From: Lepidostoma basale
Lineage: Eukaryota > Arthropoda > Insecta > Trichoptera > Lepidostomatidae
Length of the DNA: 64,000 nt
NCBI GenBank assembly: GCA_022606425.2
Contig: JAHDVF020001517.1
Coordinates: 101,035 to 165,034 of the forward strand
Direction of reading: 5' to 3'
Below the pieces are notes generated by a model. The model was not told the origin of the DNA and did not search any database. It saw only the letters and a list, made by a program, of their open reading frames with translations. Shown here piece by piece: positions 21,836 through 32,599 of the stretch (positions are counted from its first letter, which is position 1; every line of letters begins with the position of its first letter). Position numbers and translations under genes: made by a program.

Positions 21836-21904
21836 TATTTTTATTGAGTTATTGCCTTAATCGATTTTATGCACAATATGAATGTCTAGAAAATAATTAT
21901 AATT

Positions 21905-22435
21905 ATTATCAAAAAACGGCAAATTAATACGAATAAAAAGGTCTGATTTTTTGTAGTTAATGAGAATGACATGTTTCGCCTTTCTAGGACATTTTAAAAC
22001 ATTTCGCCTTAAAAAAGCGAAATATGTCATTCCAATAAACCATAATAAAACTTCCAGAAAACAGACGTTTTCATTCGTATTTATTATTTAATATAGAATT
22101 TTACATCGATTTCAAGAAACAATAAATACTATAGAAGTAATCAATTCGAATGAAAACGTCTGTTTTCTAGAACTTTTGAACGAATGACATATTTCGCCAT
22201 GCTAAACCTTTAGCAAGGTCAAACGTGTCATTCCTATAAAATATTATGAAACTTCTAGAAAACATGCGTCTTCATTCGTAATCATTATTTAATATGAATT
22301 TATACATATTATAGTTTATGAGAATGACATGTTTCGCCTTTCTAAGGCATTATCTAATATATATACATTAGCACGTAAAATATAAAAAAAACTTCTAGAA
22401 AACAGACGTTTTCTAGAAAATATATAGATAATACC
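21905..22435. repeat. Cluster of family C palindromic repeats
   Basis: At least three units in a row (about 21940-22080, 22140-22290, 22315-22435). Each combines a gaaaacgtctgttttctag outer block, an aatgacatgtttcgcc block and complements of both. The hairpin plus GAAA, CAUGUC order of the hammerhead-like families is present. The core box, where visible, is UUGAUAA-like and so degenerate. Confidence 0.6.
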
Positions 22436-22769
22436 GAAGTATTATATCTTATATGAAATATAAATACAGTCTTTCGAAGAATGTTTTATTGAGCGTAGCA
22501 TGAATGGAATCCTGTTTAATGTAAATAAGTATAAAATGTTAGTTGTAGCATCACACGGCAATATTCCAGTTCGGCTATCCCGCTGAAGTCGGCCAGCGGG
22601 CCAGGAGGAAGTGCTGGTACCGAGTACCACATAACATGACTTCGTGTACCTCTGTAATCCGTACATCCATACCACTCATAAATATCACTGCCCTAAATTC
22701 ATTGTACGCAGGTTTTAATTGAGTCAATACATTATTTCGTGAAGCGCGATACAAATTTATTATATAATT

Positions 22770-23345
22770 AATACGAATGAAAACTTCTGTTTTCTAGAAG
22801 TTTCATTATATTTGATGAGAATGACATTTTCGCCTTGCTGAGGTATCAACAAATGTTTAATAACACCTTCTTCTTCTTCTTCTTCTTCGTCAGCCTTTAT
22901 CGGTCCACTGCTGGACATAGGCCTCTTCCCTTCCCTTCCACTCGTCTCTATCTCCTGCCAGCCGTAGCCACATTCCCCCCCCCCCCCCACAGCAGCAATG
23001 TCGTCGGCCCACCTTTTTTGCAGCCTGCCGACGTTTTTCCTATTCTCCCATGGTCTCCACCTTATTATTTTCTGGGTCCATCTATCCTCACTCTGTCTCA
23101 CCACATAACCCGCCCATTGCCACTTCAGTCTCGCTAGTCGTTCCATAATGTCCGTTATTTTTGTTCGGCGTCTAATCTCCTCATTTCTGATTTTATCTCG
23201 GAGACTGACGCCGAGCATATGTCTTTCATGGAACCATTTTTTTATTTTTTATTAATAATTTTATTAATAATTTCAACCATAGCAAAGCCAAATATGTCAT
23301 TCCCAAAAAAAATATGAAACTTCTAGAAAACAGGCGTTTTCATAC
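22770..23345. repeat. Family C repeat split by a LINE
   Basis: The left half ends near 22865 (gcgatatgacattttcgcc-type segment, then ggtatcaacaaatgtttaat). The right half resumes near 23270 (agcaaagccaaatatgtcat and the cttctagaaaacaggcg end). The LINE at 22866-23235 lies in the loop. Confidence 0.55.
22866..23235 (-). mobile_element. RTE-like LINE 3' fragment (LINE family 4)
   Basis: An uninterrupted - strand frame (22760-23218) reads MLGVSLRDKIRNEEIRRR, KWQWAGYVVRQSEDRW, RRRWADD-like LQKRWADDI and then polyglutamate from a (GAA)n tail at 22869-22887. The related copies at 34.8 and 47.0 kb are more decayed. A run of about ten C at 22978 lies inside the coding part and is probably a slippage product. 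Confidence 0.75.
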
Positions 23346-23394
23346 GTATTCAATATCTAATTTAGATTTTACACAATTAATCAAGAAATAATAA

Positions 23395-23505
23395 AACTAA
23401 CTAATTAACCATCACGTCGTAGTCGGAAAGAATGAAACGCTACAATGTTCTTTCCTGCCATACTTCACTCGATTCCTCAACATTCATACATCGTGTCAAG
23501 AATTT
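23395..23505 (-). mobile_element. LINE family 2 tip
   Basis: aactaactaattaaccatc and then tcgattcctcaacattcata match the 3' end of family 2. Short and decayed. Confidence 0.55.
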
Positions 23506-24365
23506 TTTGCTTTACTAAGTCAATAACAAATGTACATATTTAATAATCAGTTTCACGACACCGTTTAAGCAATTATAACAAATTGTTTTGGCTTAAAAAT
23601 TCCTACATCAAAATCATACAAAACGGGTAAAAAAATTTACTTTAACATGTTAAAAAAAATCTTTTTCACTCGTCACTTTAAATAAAGAAAAAGAGAGAAA
23701 AAACTGCTAATTGTAATGTCATGTACCACGGGTGGCTTCCTTAGGGCCAAGTTGGAACTACACTATATTATTCAATCACTTTGCATATTTTCATAGTTTA
23801 ACTCTTTATATTTAACACAAATTGGGATAAAAGACACATTTTTAACTTATGTGATACTTGGCACCTTTGTAATGATCAAGTCTTAATTATATAATTTTTC
23901 ATTCGTATTAATTGAATACAAATAATGAATTTTCTTATATTTTTATTGCATTATATTTTTTATCAAAAGCATCCCCTTGCTATACCTACATGATACACTA
24001 TAATGTAATACTTATAGTATTATACACATAGCAATAATACGAAACGATTCATTCATAAAAGCTCGCCGGTGAATGAGTTTGATCTTATATAACCTTCACT
24101 TCAAAACTCACCACAAATATGTTCGGTTCTTATATGATTATATAATGTGTTATTGATGTGCACAATCCATTGATAATATTTTTTCATATATTATATATAT
24201 CTGGTATACAAAAACGTTGACGAAATTTATACAATACAAGTGAAAATTAAAATTAGACAGAGTGATACTCTAGAACAAAACATTAACAAATTGTTAAATT
24301 CTTAATTTTATTGTGATTTTCTTCTTCTTCTATACACGCCTTACTTTGTGTTGTTATGATGGTTT
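23506..24365. other. Spacer, nothing assigned
   Basis: AT-rich, no gene or repeat recognised. Confidence 0.4.
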
Positions 24366-24369
24366 ATTT

Positions 24370-24490
24370 CTATTCTTCTTTTTAATACATTTTGTATATA
24401 CAACACTTAAATTAAAAAAATAAAATTATAAAGACATGTTTCGGACAAACAGTCCTTCTTCAGTAAAGATACATTTTTAAAAATATTATA
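24370..24490 (-). repeat. Family E half element
   Basis: gtatatacaacacttaaatt, then acatgtttcggac, then agtccttcttcagta: on the - strand CUGAAGA, A, GGACU...AGUCC-like hairpin, GAAA, CAUGU. The core reads CUGAAGA (N7 is A), which fits the consensus; stem I is not well preserved. Confidence 0.55.
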
Positions 24491-24627
24491 AAATTGTTAT
24501 CATGGTCTGACAGATGTTATAAAGATTTATTTTGGAACGTTTATGCTTTTGTTATAACAAATATTATGATTCAATTTAAAATTTAAAATAATAATTTAAG
24601 TGATCTGTGATCTGTTTATTGTGATCG

Positions 24628-24642
24628 GTCTGTCTGTCTGTA

Positions 24643-24673
<31 letters not shown>

Positions 24674-24680
24674 TTGTTTA
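24628..24680. repeat. (CTGT)n microsatellite
   Basis: A simple tetranucleotide run, ctgt repeated with one tatg interruption, fading into tttg. Confidence 0.9.
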
Positions 24681-24764
24681 TTGTGTCTGTCTGTTTATTA
24701 TGATCTTATCTGTTTATTGTAATCTGTTTAAAATATTTTTGGGCAGTTTATATGGTTCGTCTAT

Positions 24765-25030
24765 ATGATTTTTTTCATATATTCGTCCTGATGAAGGCTT
24801 AAGACATTCTAAACATGTCAAGAAAAATACACTAGAAAGTGGAAAATAAAATGGAAGCATTTTGTTCTCTAGAACAATACCCGACGCACTACATACACGT
24901 GCCCACATTATTTTGAAGATCAAGTACTTAATTTGGTCAAGGATTTAAGTTGCTAACAAGGTATATTAGAAGATGACAGCGAGCTGCCGAAACCGATCGG
25001 AACTAGAAGACCAAACGTAATAAAACGGAA
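24765..25030. repeat. Family D and family H repeat fragments
   Basis: 24785-24860 has CUGAUGA, A, GGCUUAAG..., UAAA, CAUGUC, AAGAAAAA, a family D relative. 24972-25010 has AGAAGA, U, GACAGC, GA, GCUGCC, GAAA, CCGAUC, a family H relative. Both are single motifs. Confidence 0.5.
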
Positions 25031-25309
25031 TAAAAATATATTACAATATTGTAAAAAAAAATATTATATAATACATATTATATTGTTTTATATGGTTAGA
25101 TATATTTCACTTACTAATTGCTTATTTAACAGTAGTGTATAAATCCGTATTAAATATTAAATTATTGTTTTCGGAAGTGATATGTTTTGCTCTAATAACA
25201 TTATTACATGATACAATTTTTTTTTTCTTAAACAAATGTGTAAAACTTCATATTGACTAAGGTATTATCAAACAATACTAATACTAAGGTGCTCCTATTA
25301 TCAAAGATT

Positions 25310-25400
25310 TAGTCTCAGTAAGGTGAAACACGTCATTTCTATAAAATATAATATAAGTTCTAGAAAACATGTTTTCATTCGTATTAATTAAATAATATAT
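25310..25400. repeat. Family C half repeat
   Basis: gtaaggtgaaacacgtcatt and ctagaaaacatgttttcatt: the right half of a family C unit. Confidence 0.5.
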
Positions 25401-25410
25401 AACATAACTT

Positions 25411-25660
25411 TCGCGGCAGAGTAGTAAGTGCATTGATTACCATCCCGAAGGTTCCGGGTTCGATTCATGGAGAGGGCAGTGTAATTGTCACACTGTCTTT
25501 GGTCTGGTGTAGAATTCACGTGACAATAAAATGACGATAGATTAGCTACCTATCACATGTCACGAGAATCACTATGATAGCTATAATACCCTTTATATCG
25601 ATTTGGCTCATGCTGTCATGATGTTAAGCGATTCAACAAAATAATAATAATAATAATTCA
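25411..25660 (+). mobile_element. tRNA-derived SINE, near full length
   Basis: A box-like ggcagagtagtaag at the head and B box gggttcgattc (25470) show the tRNA origin. A unique body follows (gtcacactgtctttggtctg, then cctatcacatgtcacgagaa) and the element ends in a (ATA)n tail at 25643-25657. Two other copies are at 42691-43083 and 57828-58005. It is not a functional tRNA gene: the tRNA arm pairings are lost. Confidence 0.75.
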
Positions 25661-25720
25661 AATCGGTTTCGGCAGTTCGCAGATACCGTCCGATTAAAAA
25701 TGTTTCTTTTCTTTATAATG
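25660..25720 (-). repeat. Family H scrap
   Basis: aaatcggtttcggcag then ttcgcagataccgtccg: the GAAA-proximal part of a family H motif on the - strand. Confidence 0.4.
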
Positions 25721-26084
25721 AAATGTAAAACGATATCTTATTTTTTGTTTTTATTAGTAACGATCATTCTCTACCGTGAAACTATTTATTTCGTTTCATT
25801 CATCTTTCAGTTAGACATATTTTTATATTCAATGATAACAGACAACGCTCACGAGATTTGTGATCAGCTGCTTGTTACAATTAGCCCAGTCTACTAGACA
25901 GAGATGTTATCATCGCACTAGAAGTGCACGAAGCGTAAGAACATCTAGTCAACTCACAACACAACTCACAAGTCGTGCATAAACATAACTACGCACTTAA
26001 GAACTTTATAAAATATTAATATCATAGTACATTATACCGAAAATTTCATTTCAGAATATTTTTTTCACGATATTCATGAAATAA

Positions 26085-26175
26085 AACGATGTTCTTTTAA
26101 TAACTACTTCTACTTTAATCATTATTTTGACAGAGACTGGTTTCGCCAGGCTGGCTGGCATCGACAAACGGGTAT
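26085..26175 (-). repeat. Family B half element
   Basis: Head aataaaacgatgttctttt and motif agagactggtttcgccagg as in the copies at 7.65 and 30.64 kb. On the - strand GUCGAUGCCAG, CUGGC-type hairpin, GAAA, CCAGUC. Confidence 0.55.
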
Positions 26176-26414
26176 TTTTGTATTTTTAAAGTTTTGTTTG
26201 ATATGATATACTTTCACTTAATTTGTATAATATTCACTGATGTAGTAGGGAAAAATATAATTTAAAATATTTTCTGCTGTGCAAAATTATTAATGCACTA
26301 TTGTCTTATTTTGTTAAATAAAGCACTTAATTTGTGGCCTGACGTTATCAAAAAATAAATAAAAACACTTATGTCATTTATTTTAATACCGCTTTATTTG
26401 CGTTTTTTTTTTCA

Positions 26415-26454
26415 TACCAATCAGTTTCACTCCTATCGGAGCTTCATCAGGGTA
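26415..26454 (-). ncRNA. Hammerhead-ribozyme-like motif, family F
   Basis: On the - strand UACC (26454-26451) pairs with GGUA (26418-26415) as stem I. CUGAUGA is intact (26450-26444), then an extra A. Stem II is GCUCC with GGAGU around GAUA. GAAA follows, then CUGAU and U17. Stem III (consensus ACCGGU) has drifted to ACUGAU, which weakens self-pairing. Core invariant positions are intact. Confidence 0.6.
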
Positions 26455-26471
26455 AAAGAAGTTTGTTTTAT

Positions 26472-26511
26472 TACCCTGACGAAACTCGGACAGGAACGAA
26501 ATCGTTTGGTA
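26472..26511 (+). ncRNA. Hammerhead-ribozyme-like motif, family F, partner
   Basis: UACC (26472-26475) pairs with GGUA (26508-26511). CUGACGA is at 26476-26482, then A. Stem II (ACUCGGACAGGAAC region) is degraded. GAAA at 26498-26501 is followed by UCGUUU. The core is kept, stem II and stem III are damaged. Confidence 0.5.
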
Positions 26512-26579
26512 CCAAAAAAAACCAAGTAAAGTGATATTAAAACAAATAGTCTTCATAAATTAACATAAATATTTATTTA

Positions 26580-26760
26580 TTAATACGAATGAAAACGTCA
26601 GTTTTCTAGAAGTATTATTATATATTATGGGAATGATATGTTTCGCCCTTCTAAGGCAATATCATTTGATAATGCCTTAGAAGGGCGAAACATGTCATTC
26701 CCATAAAATATGATAAAACTTCTAGAAAACTGACGTTTTCATTTTTATTAATTATTTAAT
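26580..26760. repeat. Family C complete palindromic element
   Basis: Arms of about 80 bp: gaaaacgtcagttttctaga, gggaatgatatgtttcgccc and ttctaaggc are followed by their complements (gccttagaagggcgaaacat and onward). The + strand core reads UUGAUAA, U, GCCUU, AGA, AGGGC, GAAA, CAUGUC. The hairpin, GAAA and GUC are preserved; two core positions deviate from CUGANGA in every family C copy I read. Confidence 0.7.
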
Positions 26761-27059
26761 ATGGAGTTTTACATCATTGTTCAAGAAACAATAAATAAAT
26801 AATTACAATTTTAAATGCATAACCACTAAATGAGTACTTCATATAAAAATCTAAATAGTTTGCTTTTAATGTATATAATCGATAAAAATCCTTACCTTAT
26901 ATTAACGTTGTTATTTACGATTTTTTTATCAAATCACAATATCTTTCATGAAATGCGGTGGTCAAAATTTTATTCTCACTTTTTATATAATTAATTTCTC
27001 ATGAAACTTTCACAATAAACAAAACATCACAGCATGTATTTTGATAATGTTGATTAAAA

Positions 27060-27545
27060 TCACGGAAAGTTTTCCGATGAGGGTTGACCACTCACGCGGA
27101 GTATTCTTCGACGTCTAAGCCGAGCGACGGACGATTGTCTGTAGATAAAACCGAATCAAATGTCATGGGCGAGTTGAACAACAATAACAACATAAATTCC
27201 GTCAGTTTTACGGGGAGCGGTTTCGTGCTTTCGGGTCATCTCGCGGCTAAATCATCCCGAAGGGCGATAACAGTCGAGATTGCGAAGGTCCGTCGCGCGC
27301 ACGCGGGAAGGCGAGGAGATGTTAGCGCGGAGTGAGCTAAACGGCTCTGCGGTCGCGGCCACTGGGTTACCCAGGCCGCCCTCGCCGGGTCTGACTGTCC
27401 ACTGCCCCCGCCGCATTTCAGCGCTGATTTCCGATCGTTCTACTTACGAAAAATTTACAACAATGAGTACTTACCCACTTAAAATATGTCACACACAAGC
27501 GCAATGGAACGATTTTCATTCGTTACTTAACCTGTAAACACGCAC
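27060..27545. other. GC-rich island, possible 5' exon or promoter
   Basis: About 450 bp of much higher GC and CpG content than anything nearby, apparently without repeats. An ATG at 27164 opens MGELNNNNNINSVSFTGSG and continues 57 codons to a stop at 27335. A second frame (from about 27316) overlaps it. The five asparagines look like an insect coding or low-complexity sequence. No clear donor follows, so I cannot call a gene. A first exon or CpG-rich promoter of a gene outside the window is possible. Confidence 0.3.
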
Positions 27546-27699
27546 CTGGGGTACCTACGTCTCAACATTTATTTCAAATTTTAACATTCAAATTAATTAA
27601 TTTCTCTCAAGAAAGATTACAAACATGTTTACAGTTTACGGCTATAAAACTAATGAGGCCCACCTATTCAAAATCATCTGTTCTCCTTCTCCTACATGT

Positions 27700-28440
27700 A
27701 AATGCGGTGCAAAATGGCGATCTTCAACATTTAATTTTTCAGGCCTAGATAGCCTTTTTGCCATTTGCTTTTTTCTGGAATGGTGCATTCCCTAGCTAAT
27801 GTAAGTCCTGCGTGGATGGGGGGTGGGCCTAGGGATTGTATGAGCGAAGCTGACGAAGGGGCACCGCTGCGTCCTATAACAGCTTCGGGTAAGCGGTAGG
27901 TAACCTTCAATGTCTTTATTTTACTGTGAGTTTGTTCATTTGCATTTTAATTATTAACAATCACTGTATGTTACCCTACAATAAATTAATTTAATTTTTC
28001 AATGCTCTCTTTTAGTAGGGCGGGAAAACTTTCTCAAAGAAATCATTAGTGTATTTTTCACATTTCCCATCACCATAGAAGTATTATTGTCATCACAATC
28101 AAAACTTGTATTATATCATTAAATCATTTTCTCTCTGTTAATAATTTAAAATAATACGTATTTCACGATTTTATAATGTAATTAATCTCTAAGTTAGTTT
28201 TCTCTATTCCTTTTTTCACATAATTATTGTGTGTACAATTAATATTTGTTAATTTAAACTGTTCAATTATGTTATTCAATTGTGTTATTTTTAAATGTAC
28301 CTACTAATTGTTTGTAAATAAATATGTAACTTTAATGTATTATTACTTGTATGACGTCTCCAGAACTGTCTCCTGGATGGTGTCTGGTGGAATCCGGTCT
28401 CTCTTGAGACACATTTGAATGAGTCCCCATCCATGTATTT
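27700..28440. other. Unassigned; mixed composition
   Basis: 27790-27900 is again moderately GC-rich (ggatggggggtgggcc; gcttcgggtaagcgg) and ends in a sequence that could serve as a splice donor. It may therefore belong with the island at 27.1-27.5 kb. The remainder is AT-rich. Confidence 0.3.
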
Positions 28441-28444
28441 CCCA

Positions 28445-28500
28445 ATATAAAAATAAAAACTTCTAGAAAACAGGCGTTTTCATTCGTATTAATTACAAAT
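28445..28500. repeat. Family C end fragment
   Basis: aaaacttctagaaaacagg, cgttttcattcgtattaatt: outer end block only. Confidence 0.5.
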
Positions 28501-28984
28501 TGAATTGTTTTCTAAACATATCTCACATATTTATAAGGTGTTTATAAGGTATTATACCTCCAAACGGAAGAACAATCTAAACCGAAATAAACATATTAAA
28601 ACTGAAAAAATATTATTTTATTTCATAGAAATTAAAGCAGAATTCATAATTATACTCTTCACATTTAAAATAATTACAAACGTACCTACTTTTACACATT
28701 TGAACAAAATTTCACAAAAAATATTGAAATCAACTAGCCTACAAAGGGTTAACAAGAACATGAGAGTAATCACGAAGAGCCAAACATAGTATATTATTAA
28801 ATTTAAATGATTGGGATATTTTTTGAGAAACAAAACTACTCGTTAATAGTTTCCTCAACGCATCCACACTACTCTCTACTAATCCAAATTAAATCAGTCA
28901 TTCCAGTTTGGGTCATTTGATTTTTTACTAAAATTTTCATTACTCTGATACAACTATTATAAATATGATTATACTCATACACGA

Positions 28985-29640
28985 TTCAAATTCAAATCAA
29001 ATCAGTTTATTTTCTCAAAAGACATTACAAACATTTTTTATAGTTTAAGGCATCTAGGTAAAACATAATAAATATATAATACCAGGAACGCATGAGAGAT
29101 GGTTCGACATTATGAATACAAGATACTCTCCAAAGTCAAGAGTATTTGTCTTCTGAATGTACTTTCACGAATATGAAAGACATCGATCTCCGAAGCGATC
29201 ATGTTCAGCATTTTGATTGCTCTCCCCACCGGCATCACCAGAGGCAGGTTGGTTCTGCATGTTGGGAGATAAAACAGTCTGCGCTGACGCTGTCGAAGAT
29301 AACCATCCGGAACATAAAGATGGATAGCCTCCAAGATGACGGAATTCTGAAAGAATCCCCTGATAAGTCTGAAGAAATGGGTAAGTGTGCACCCATCCCT
29401 TCTTATCTGTAAACTGTTGGTCCCCAGCATGCCCAAGAGGAATGCAGTGGGATAAAGCCACGAATAGCTACCAAACTCCCTCATGTAGAGATATCTCAGA
29501 AATCTTTTCTGAACCCTCTCTAACATGAGCGAGTATCTCGCCTCGCGGGGACTCCATATCACCGAGCCACACTCGAGCCGGCTCCGGACCAATGAGTTAT
29601 ACAAAATTCGCGATGATCTGATGACATTCGAAATATTCCT
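28985..29640 (-). mobile_element. LINE family 6 fragment, longest open copy
   Basis: A - strand frame of 164 residues (29110-29604) shows the region after RT of a Jockey/CR1-type LINE: MYNSLVRSRLECGSVIWSP, LERVQKRFLRYLYMREFG, RRDGCTLTHFFRLIRG, RQRRLFYLPTCRTNLPL, MPVGRAIKMLNMI. The 3' end is a TGATTTG-type tail (+ strand caaatcaaatcag at 28992). Frame intact over its length, RT core absent. Confidence 0.8.
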
Positions 29641-29839
29641 GGATGGTAAAAGTAAAAGATAGGATTATATGGAAAAGTATGAAGGAGGCCTATGTCCAGC
29701 AGTGGACCACATCGTCTGTTTAATTAAGTTAAGTAATGATTAAATAAATATCTAAAAATTGATTTTAAATTATTGTTTTTTGACATAGAATTTTCTCCTA
29801 AAAAAATATATTAAACTTATAATGACAAAGTGGATTTAG

Positions 29840-30150
29840 TCCATTGTTTTGGCCGAAACCCTATGATACTACAACATTATTAACTGTTCAAATTTATAAC
29901 ACTGTGATAATATCACGAATTTAATTATTAACTCTTGGAGAACGTCGCGACAGCTGTTTCGCCAACTGATATTGGCATCATAAGGAGTTACAAACATCAG
30001 TTGTTGCTTGTAACACCTTATGATGCCAACAACGGTTGACGAAATGATGATGCCAACGTCAGTTGGCGAAACAGCTGTCGAGACGTTCTTAAAAAGTGAA
30101 TAGTAAAAATTGTAATATTTTAACAGTTATACATTTTAACAGTTAATATA
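29840..30150. repeat. Family A palindromic element with a third motif
   Basis: The left arm (- strand) has CUUAUGA, U, GCCAAU...AGUUGGC, GAAA, CAGCUGUC, GCGACG. The right arm (+ strand) contains two tandem partial motifs: one with CUUAUGA, U, GCCAAC, AACG, GUUGAC, GAAA and one with AUGAUGA, U, GCCAAC...AGUUGGC, GAAA, CAGCUGUC. Core changes (G5 or C3) make all three likely inactive. Flank tagtccattgttttggcc marks the family. Confidence 0.65.
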
Positions 30151-30189
30151 GTGGATTTATTTAATATAAACAAAATCGTTATTGTTTCT

Positions 30190-30440
30190 TTTTTTTATAT
30201 AATTAGTATACAACAATCACTTTATTAAAAAATAAAAAATAACTACTACACATGTTTCGGACCCACAAGCCCTTCATTAGTGATATTTTATAAATAAAGA
30301 TATTAATTTTTTTTTAATACTTATATTTATGTAATATCACTGATGAAGGGCTTGTGTGTCCGAAACAGGTTAAGTATTTAATTTTATTTTTTTAATAAAG
30401 TGAGTGTTGTGTACTAAGTATGTAAAAAAGAAACATTAAA
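30190..30440. repeat. Family E complete palindromic element
   Basis: The - strand motif (about 30251-30290) has CUAAUGA, A, GGGC...GUCC, GAAA, CAUGU. The + strand motif at 30333-30378 has an intact core. Outer ends tatacaacaatcactttatt and aataaagtgagtgttg are complementary. The family tail (acatctacaacacaaagtta, ggcgaatatag) follows. Confidence 0.7.
30333..30378 (+). ncRNA. Hammerhead-ribozyme-like motif, family E (core intact)
   Basis: AAUAUCA is at 30333-30339 and CUGAUGA at 30340-30346, then an extra A. The hairpin is GGGC (30348-30351) with GUCC (30358-30361). GAAA is at 30362-30365, then CAGGU and U17. The 3' strand of stem I has drifted to AAGUAUU, leaving only the outer pairs. Confidence 0.55.
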
Positions 30441-30639
30441 CATCTACAACACAAAGTTATGGCGAATATAGAAGAAATAATCGTTTTTTGTATTTGATTT
30501 GAATTGGTATTGTTATCAATGAAGCCTCTTTATCATTAAAACAGTGCAAAACTAATAACGGATATACTGCAATAAGATTCTCAATAATCAATATAAACTT
30601 TTAGAAATAAACAATCATGATATTTTTAATTAATAATTC

Positions 30640-30725
30640 AATAAAACGATGTTTTTTAACTACTTCCACTTTTGTCTTTATTTAGACAGCGACTGGTTTC
30701 GCCAGGCTCGCTGGCATCGACAGAA
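30640..30725 (-). repeat. Family B half element
   Basis: aataaaacgatgttttttaa then acttttgtctttatttagac then agcgactggtttcgccagg. On the - strand CUGUCGA, U, GCCAG, CGAGC, CUGGC, GAAA, CCAGUC. Stem II is perfect; the core again has U at position 6, as at 2.9 kb. Confidence 0.6.
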
Positions 30726-30944
30726 TGATATTTTTAGTTTCTTATTCTTCTTATTATTCTCAACCACGTTATAAATCTTCTAAAAATAATATTATTTCAG
30801 ATTTATTTACTGTATTTCATTTTCATTTATTTATTTCATTTATTTTGCTAATAATCACAAACATTACAGACATACAATTCCAAATCGTTTGCAATTACAT
30901 TATAAACAGAGAAGCATTAAATAAGAAAAAATCATAACATTGAT

Positions 30945-31270
30945 ATTGCATCCCTGAGGCAACTCACACTATCACGAAATATGTCGACCTCCGAGGCGAT
31001 CCGATTAAGCAATAAGATTGCCCTACCCACAGGCATTACCATTGGGAGGTTGGTTCTGCAGCGTGGCAAATAAAACAATCTGTGCTGTCTTTGACGAAGG
31101 TAATTATCAGGGACAAATAGACCTACATCACTCAGGACATCCGAGTTCCGTATACGGCCGCCAATCAGCTGAAAGAAGTGAACTCCCAAGTGAATGTTCC
31201 TTCTTCTCTCCAATGATTGGTAGCTTAGCATACCTAGCAAGAATTCAGTCGGAAAGAGCCACGGGAGTTT
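30945..31270 (-). mobile_element. LINE family 6-related fragment (diverged)
   Basis: - strand frame 30932-31240: MLGMLSYQSLERRRNIHLGV, FFQLIGGRIRNSDVLSDV, RQRQHRLFYLPRCRTNLPM, MPVGRAILLLNRIASEVD. Similar in order but clearly diverged from the 29 kb copy, so a separate subfamily. Confidence 0.7.
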
Positions 31271-31764
31271 AGTTTTATAACCTACACATACTATTCAATT
31301 TATCAAATTTGAAGACGGGGCTTTGCATGACACAATGTCTCGTGAGTTACAATTCTAATAAATTACGTCGTGTACTTATTAAGGAAAGAGCGTCTCATCT
31401 AAGCGGAATAAATTCGCAACGTTAACCGGGGTCCACTGACCGCATTGCCTGCGGTTACCTGATTCAAATGCTTACTTTTCGTTCTTAATCTTCCTCATAA
31501 TCAATCATGGGCCCAAAGTATGCAGACCAGTTGTTAATATACAAATACTTAAATATTTATTATAAGATTATTTTTGGGAAAATCTGCAATACAATTGTAA
31601 AATACAATGAATGAAGACTTTTTCTGTTTTTTTATCAAGTCATTTCGGGTTCTTTCTTGACTATACATTGGATGAAAGCTTCCATATCCTAACATGTGAA
31701 AATGTGTTCCTTCACATTTATCTAAATGTTCTTATTTAAAATTTAATGAATTACTTAAATAAAT

Positions 31765-32137
31765 AAATGTAGAATAAATGCAGTAGAAATGAGATCTCTT
31801 AGACGAATGTGTGGATATTCTGTGTATGATAGAGTGTCGAATGAAAATATAAGAAGTGAATGCGGTGCGAATGATGGTGTCATGAACAAAATAATGAAAG
31901 GATCATTAAGATGGTTTAGACATACGGAAAGAATGAATGAAGAAAGAATGGTAAAAAAATTATATGTTAATGATGTAAATGTTACCAGAAATAGAGGAAT
32001 CGACGCGCGTGCATGACACGATGTATGAATGTTGAGGAAGCGAGAGAAATATGTCAGGAAAGAAAGGTGTGGCAGTCCATTCTTTCTGCCTACCCCTTCG
32101 GGGAGACGGCGTGATGGTTAGTTAGTTAGTTAGTTAT
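31765..32137 (+). mobile_element. LINE family 2 fragment with TTAG tail
   Basis: [36 protein letters not shown], then after an internal deletion NRRACMTRCMNVEEAREI and the gacggcgtgatggttag tail at 32104-32134. Confidence 0.75.
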
Positions 32138-32404
32138 GAATTACTTAAAATGTGTTTAATTTTAAAAAATACATTTTAATATTTCAAATGGCAAGGTGAT
32201 TGCTTAAGCAAAATTAAATTACTTTTAAATAAACATATTTTATTTTAACACTTTATTTGCCAACGAATTTTTGAATTTTGAGTTTAAGCATATTTATTTT
32301 TTTAATTTAAAATTGTATTAAATATCATTTTTAAATGAATAGTTCAAATTTGCAATTGATATACTGATTTACGTATTTGTGAGAATCATTTCCAGTAGCA
32401 ATAA

Positions 32405-32555
32405 GGTTTCGCCCCCGCGGGAGACGCGGTGTGATGGGTTGCGAACCTCATCGTCACCAATAGGCATCTCCCGCATTTAATATATCTCCCGTATTTTGGT
32501 CGTATAGGTTGAAAGCGAAAAGCCGACTAGTCGGTTATGTGTTAAGTTTAAATAA
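32405..32555 (-). repeat. Unclassified repeat shared with 20885-21000
   Basis: Reverse-oriented relative of 20885-21000. The GC-rich block (cgcccccgcgggagacgcgg; aataggcatctcccgc) is conserved between them. Confidence 0.55.
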
Positions 32556-32599
32556 ATAAATAAAAAAACTGTTATAACGTATCACAATATATTTTATGT

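Larger units (their letters stand above)
26370..26530. repeat. Family F complete palindromic element
   Basis: Both arms are present: a - strand motif at 26415-26454 and a + strand motif at 26472-26511, separated by 17 bp. Outer flanks include actttatttgcg/aagtaaagtg-type complementary blocks. It is the best example of an inverted ribozyme-like pair in family F. Confidence 0.7.

Noticed and set aside
24628..24680. Functional meaning of the CTGT run
   Set aside because: Simple microsatellite of the kind expected in such DNA; nothing around it suggests a role.
26580..26760. Family C palindromes as active hammerhead ribozymes
   Set aside because: Hairpin, GAAA and GUC are there, but the core is UUGAUAA in the copies I read and I could not form a stem I. 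I keep family C as a relative only.
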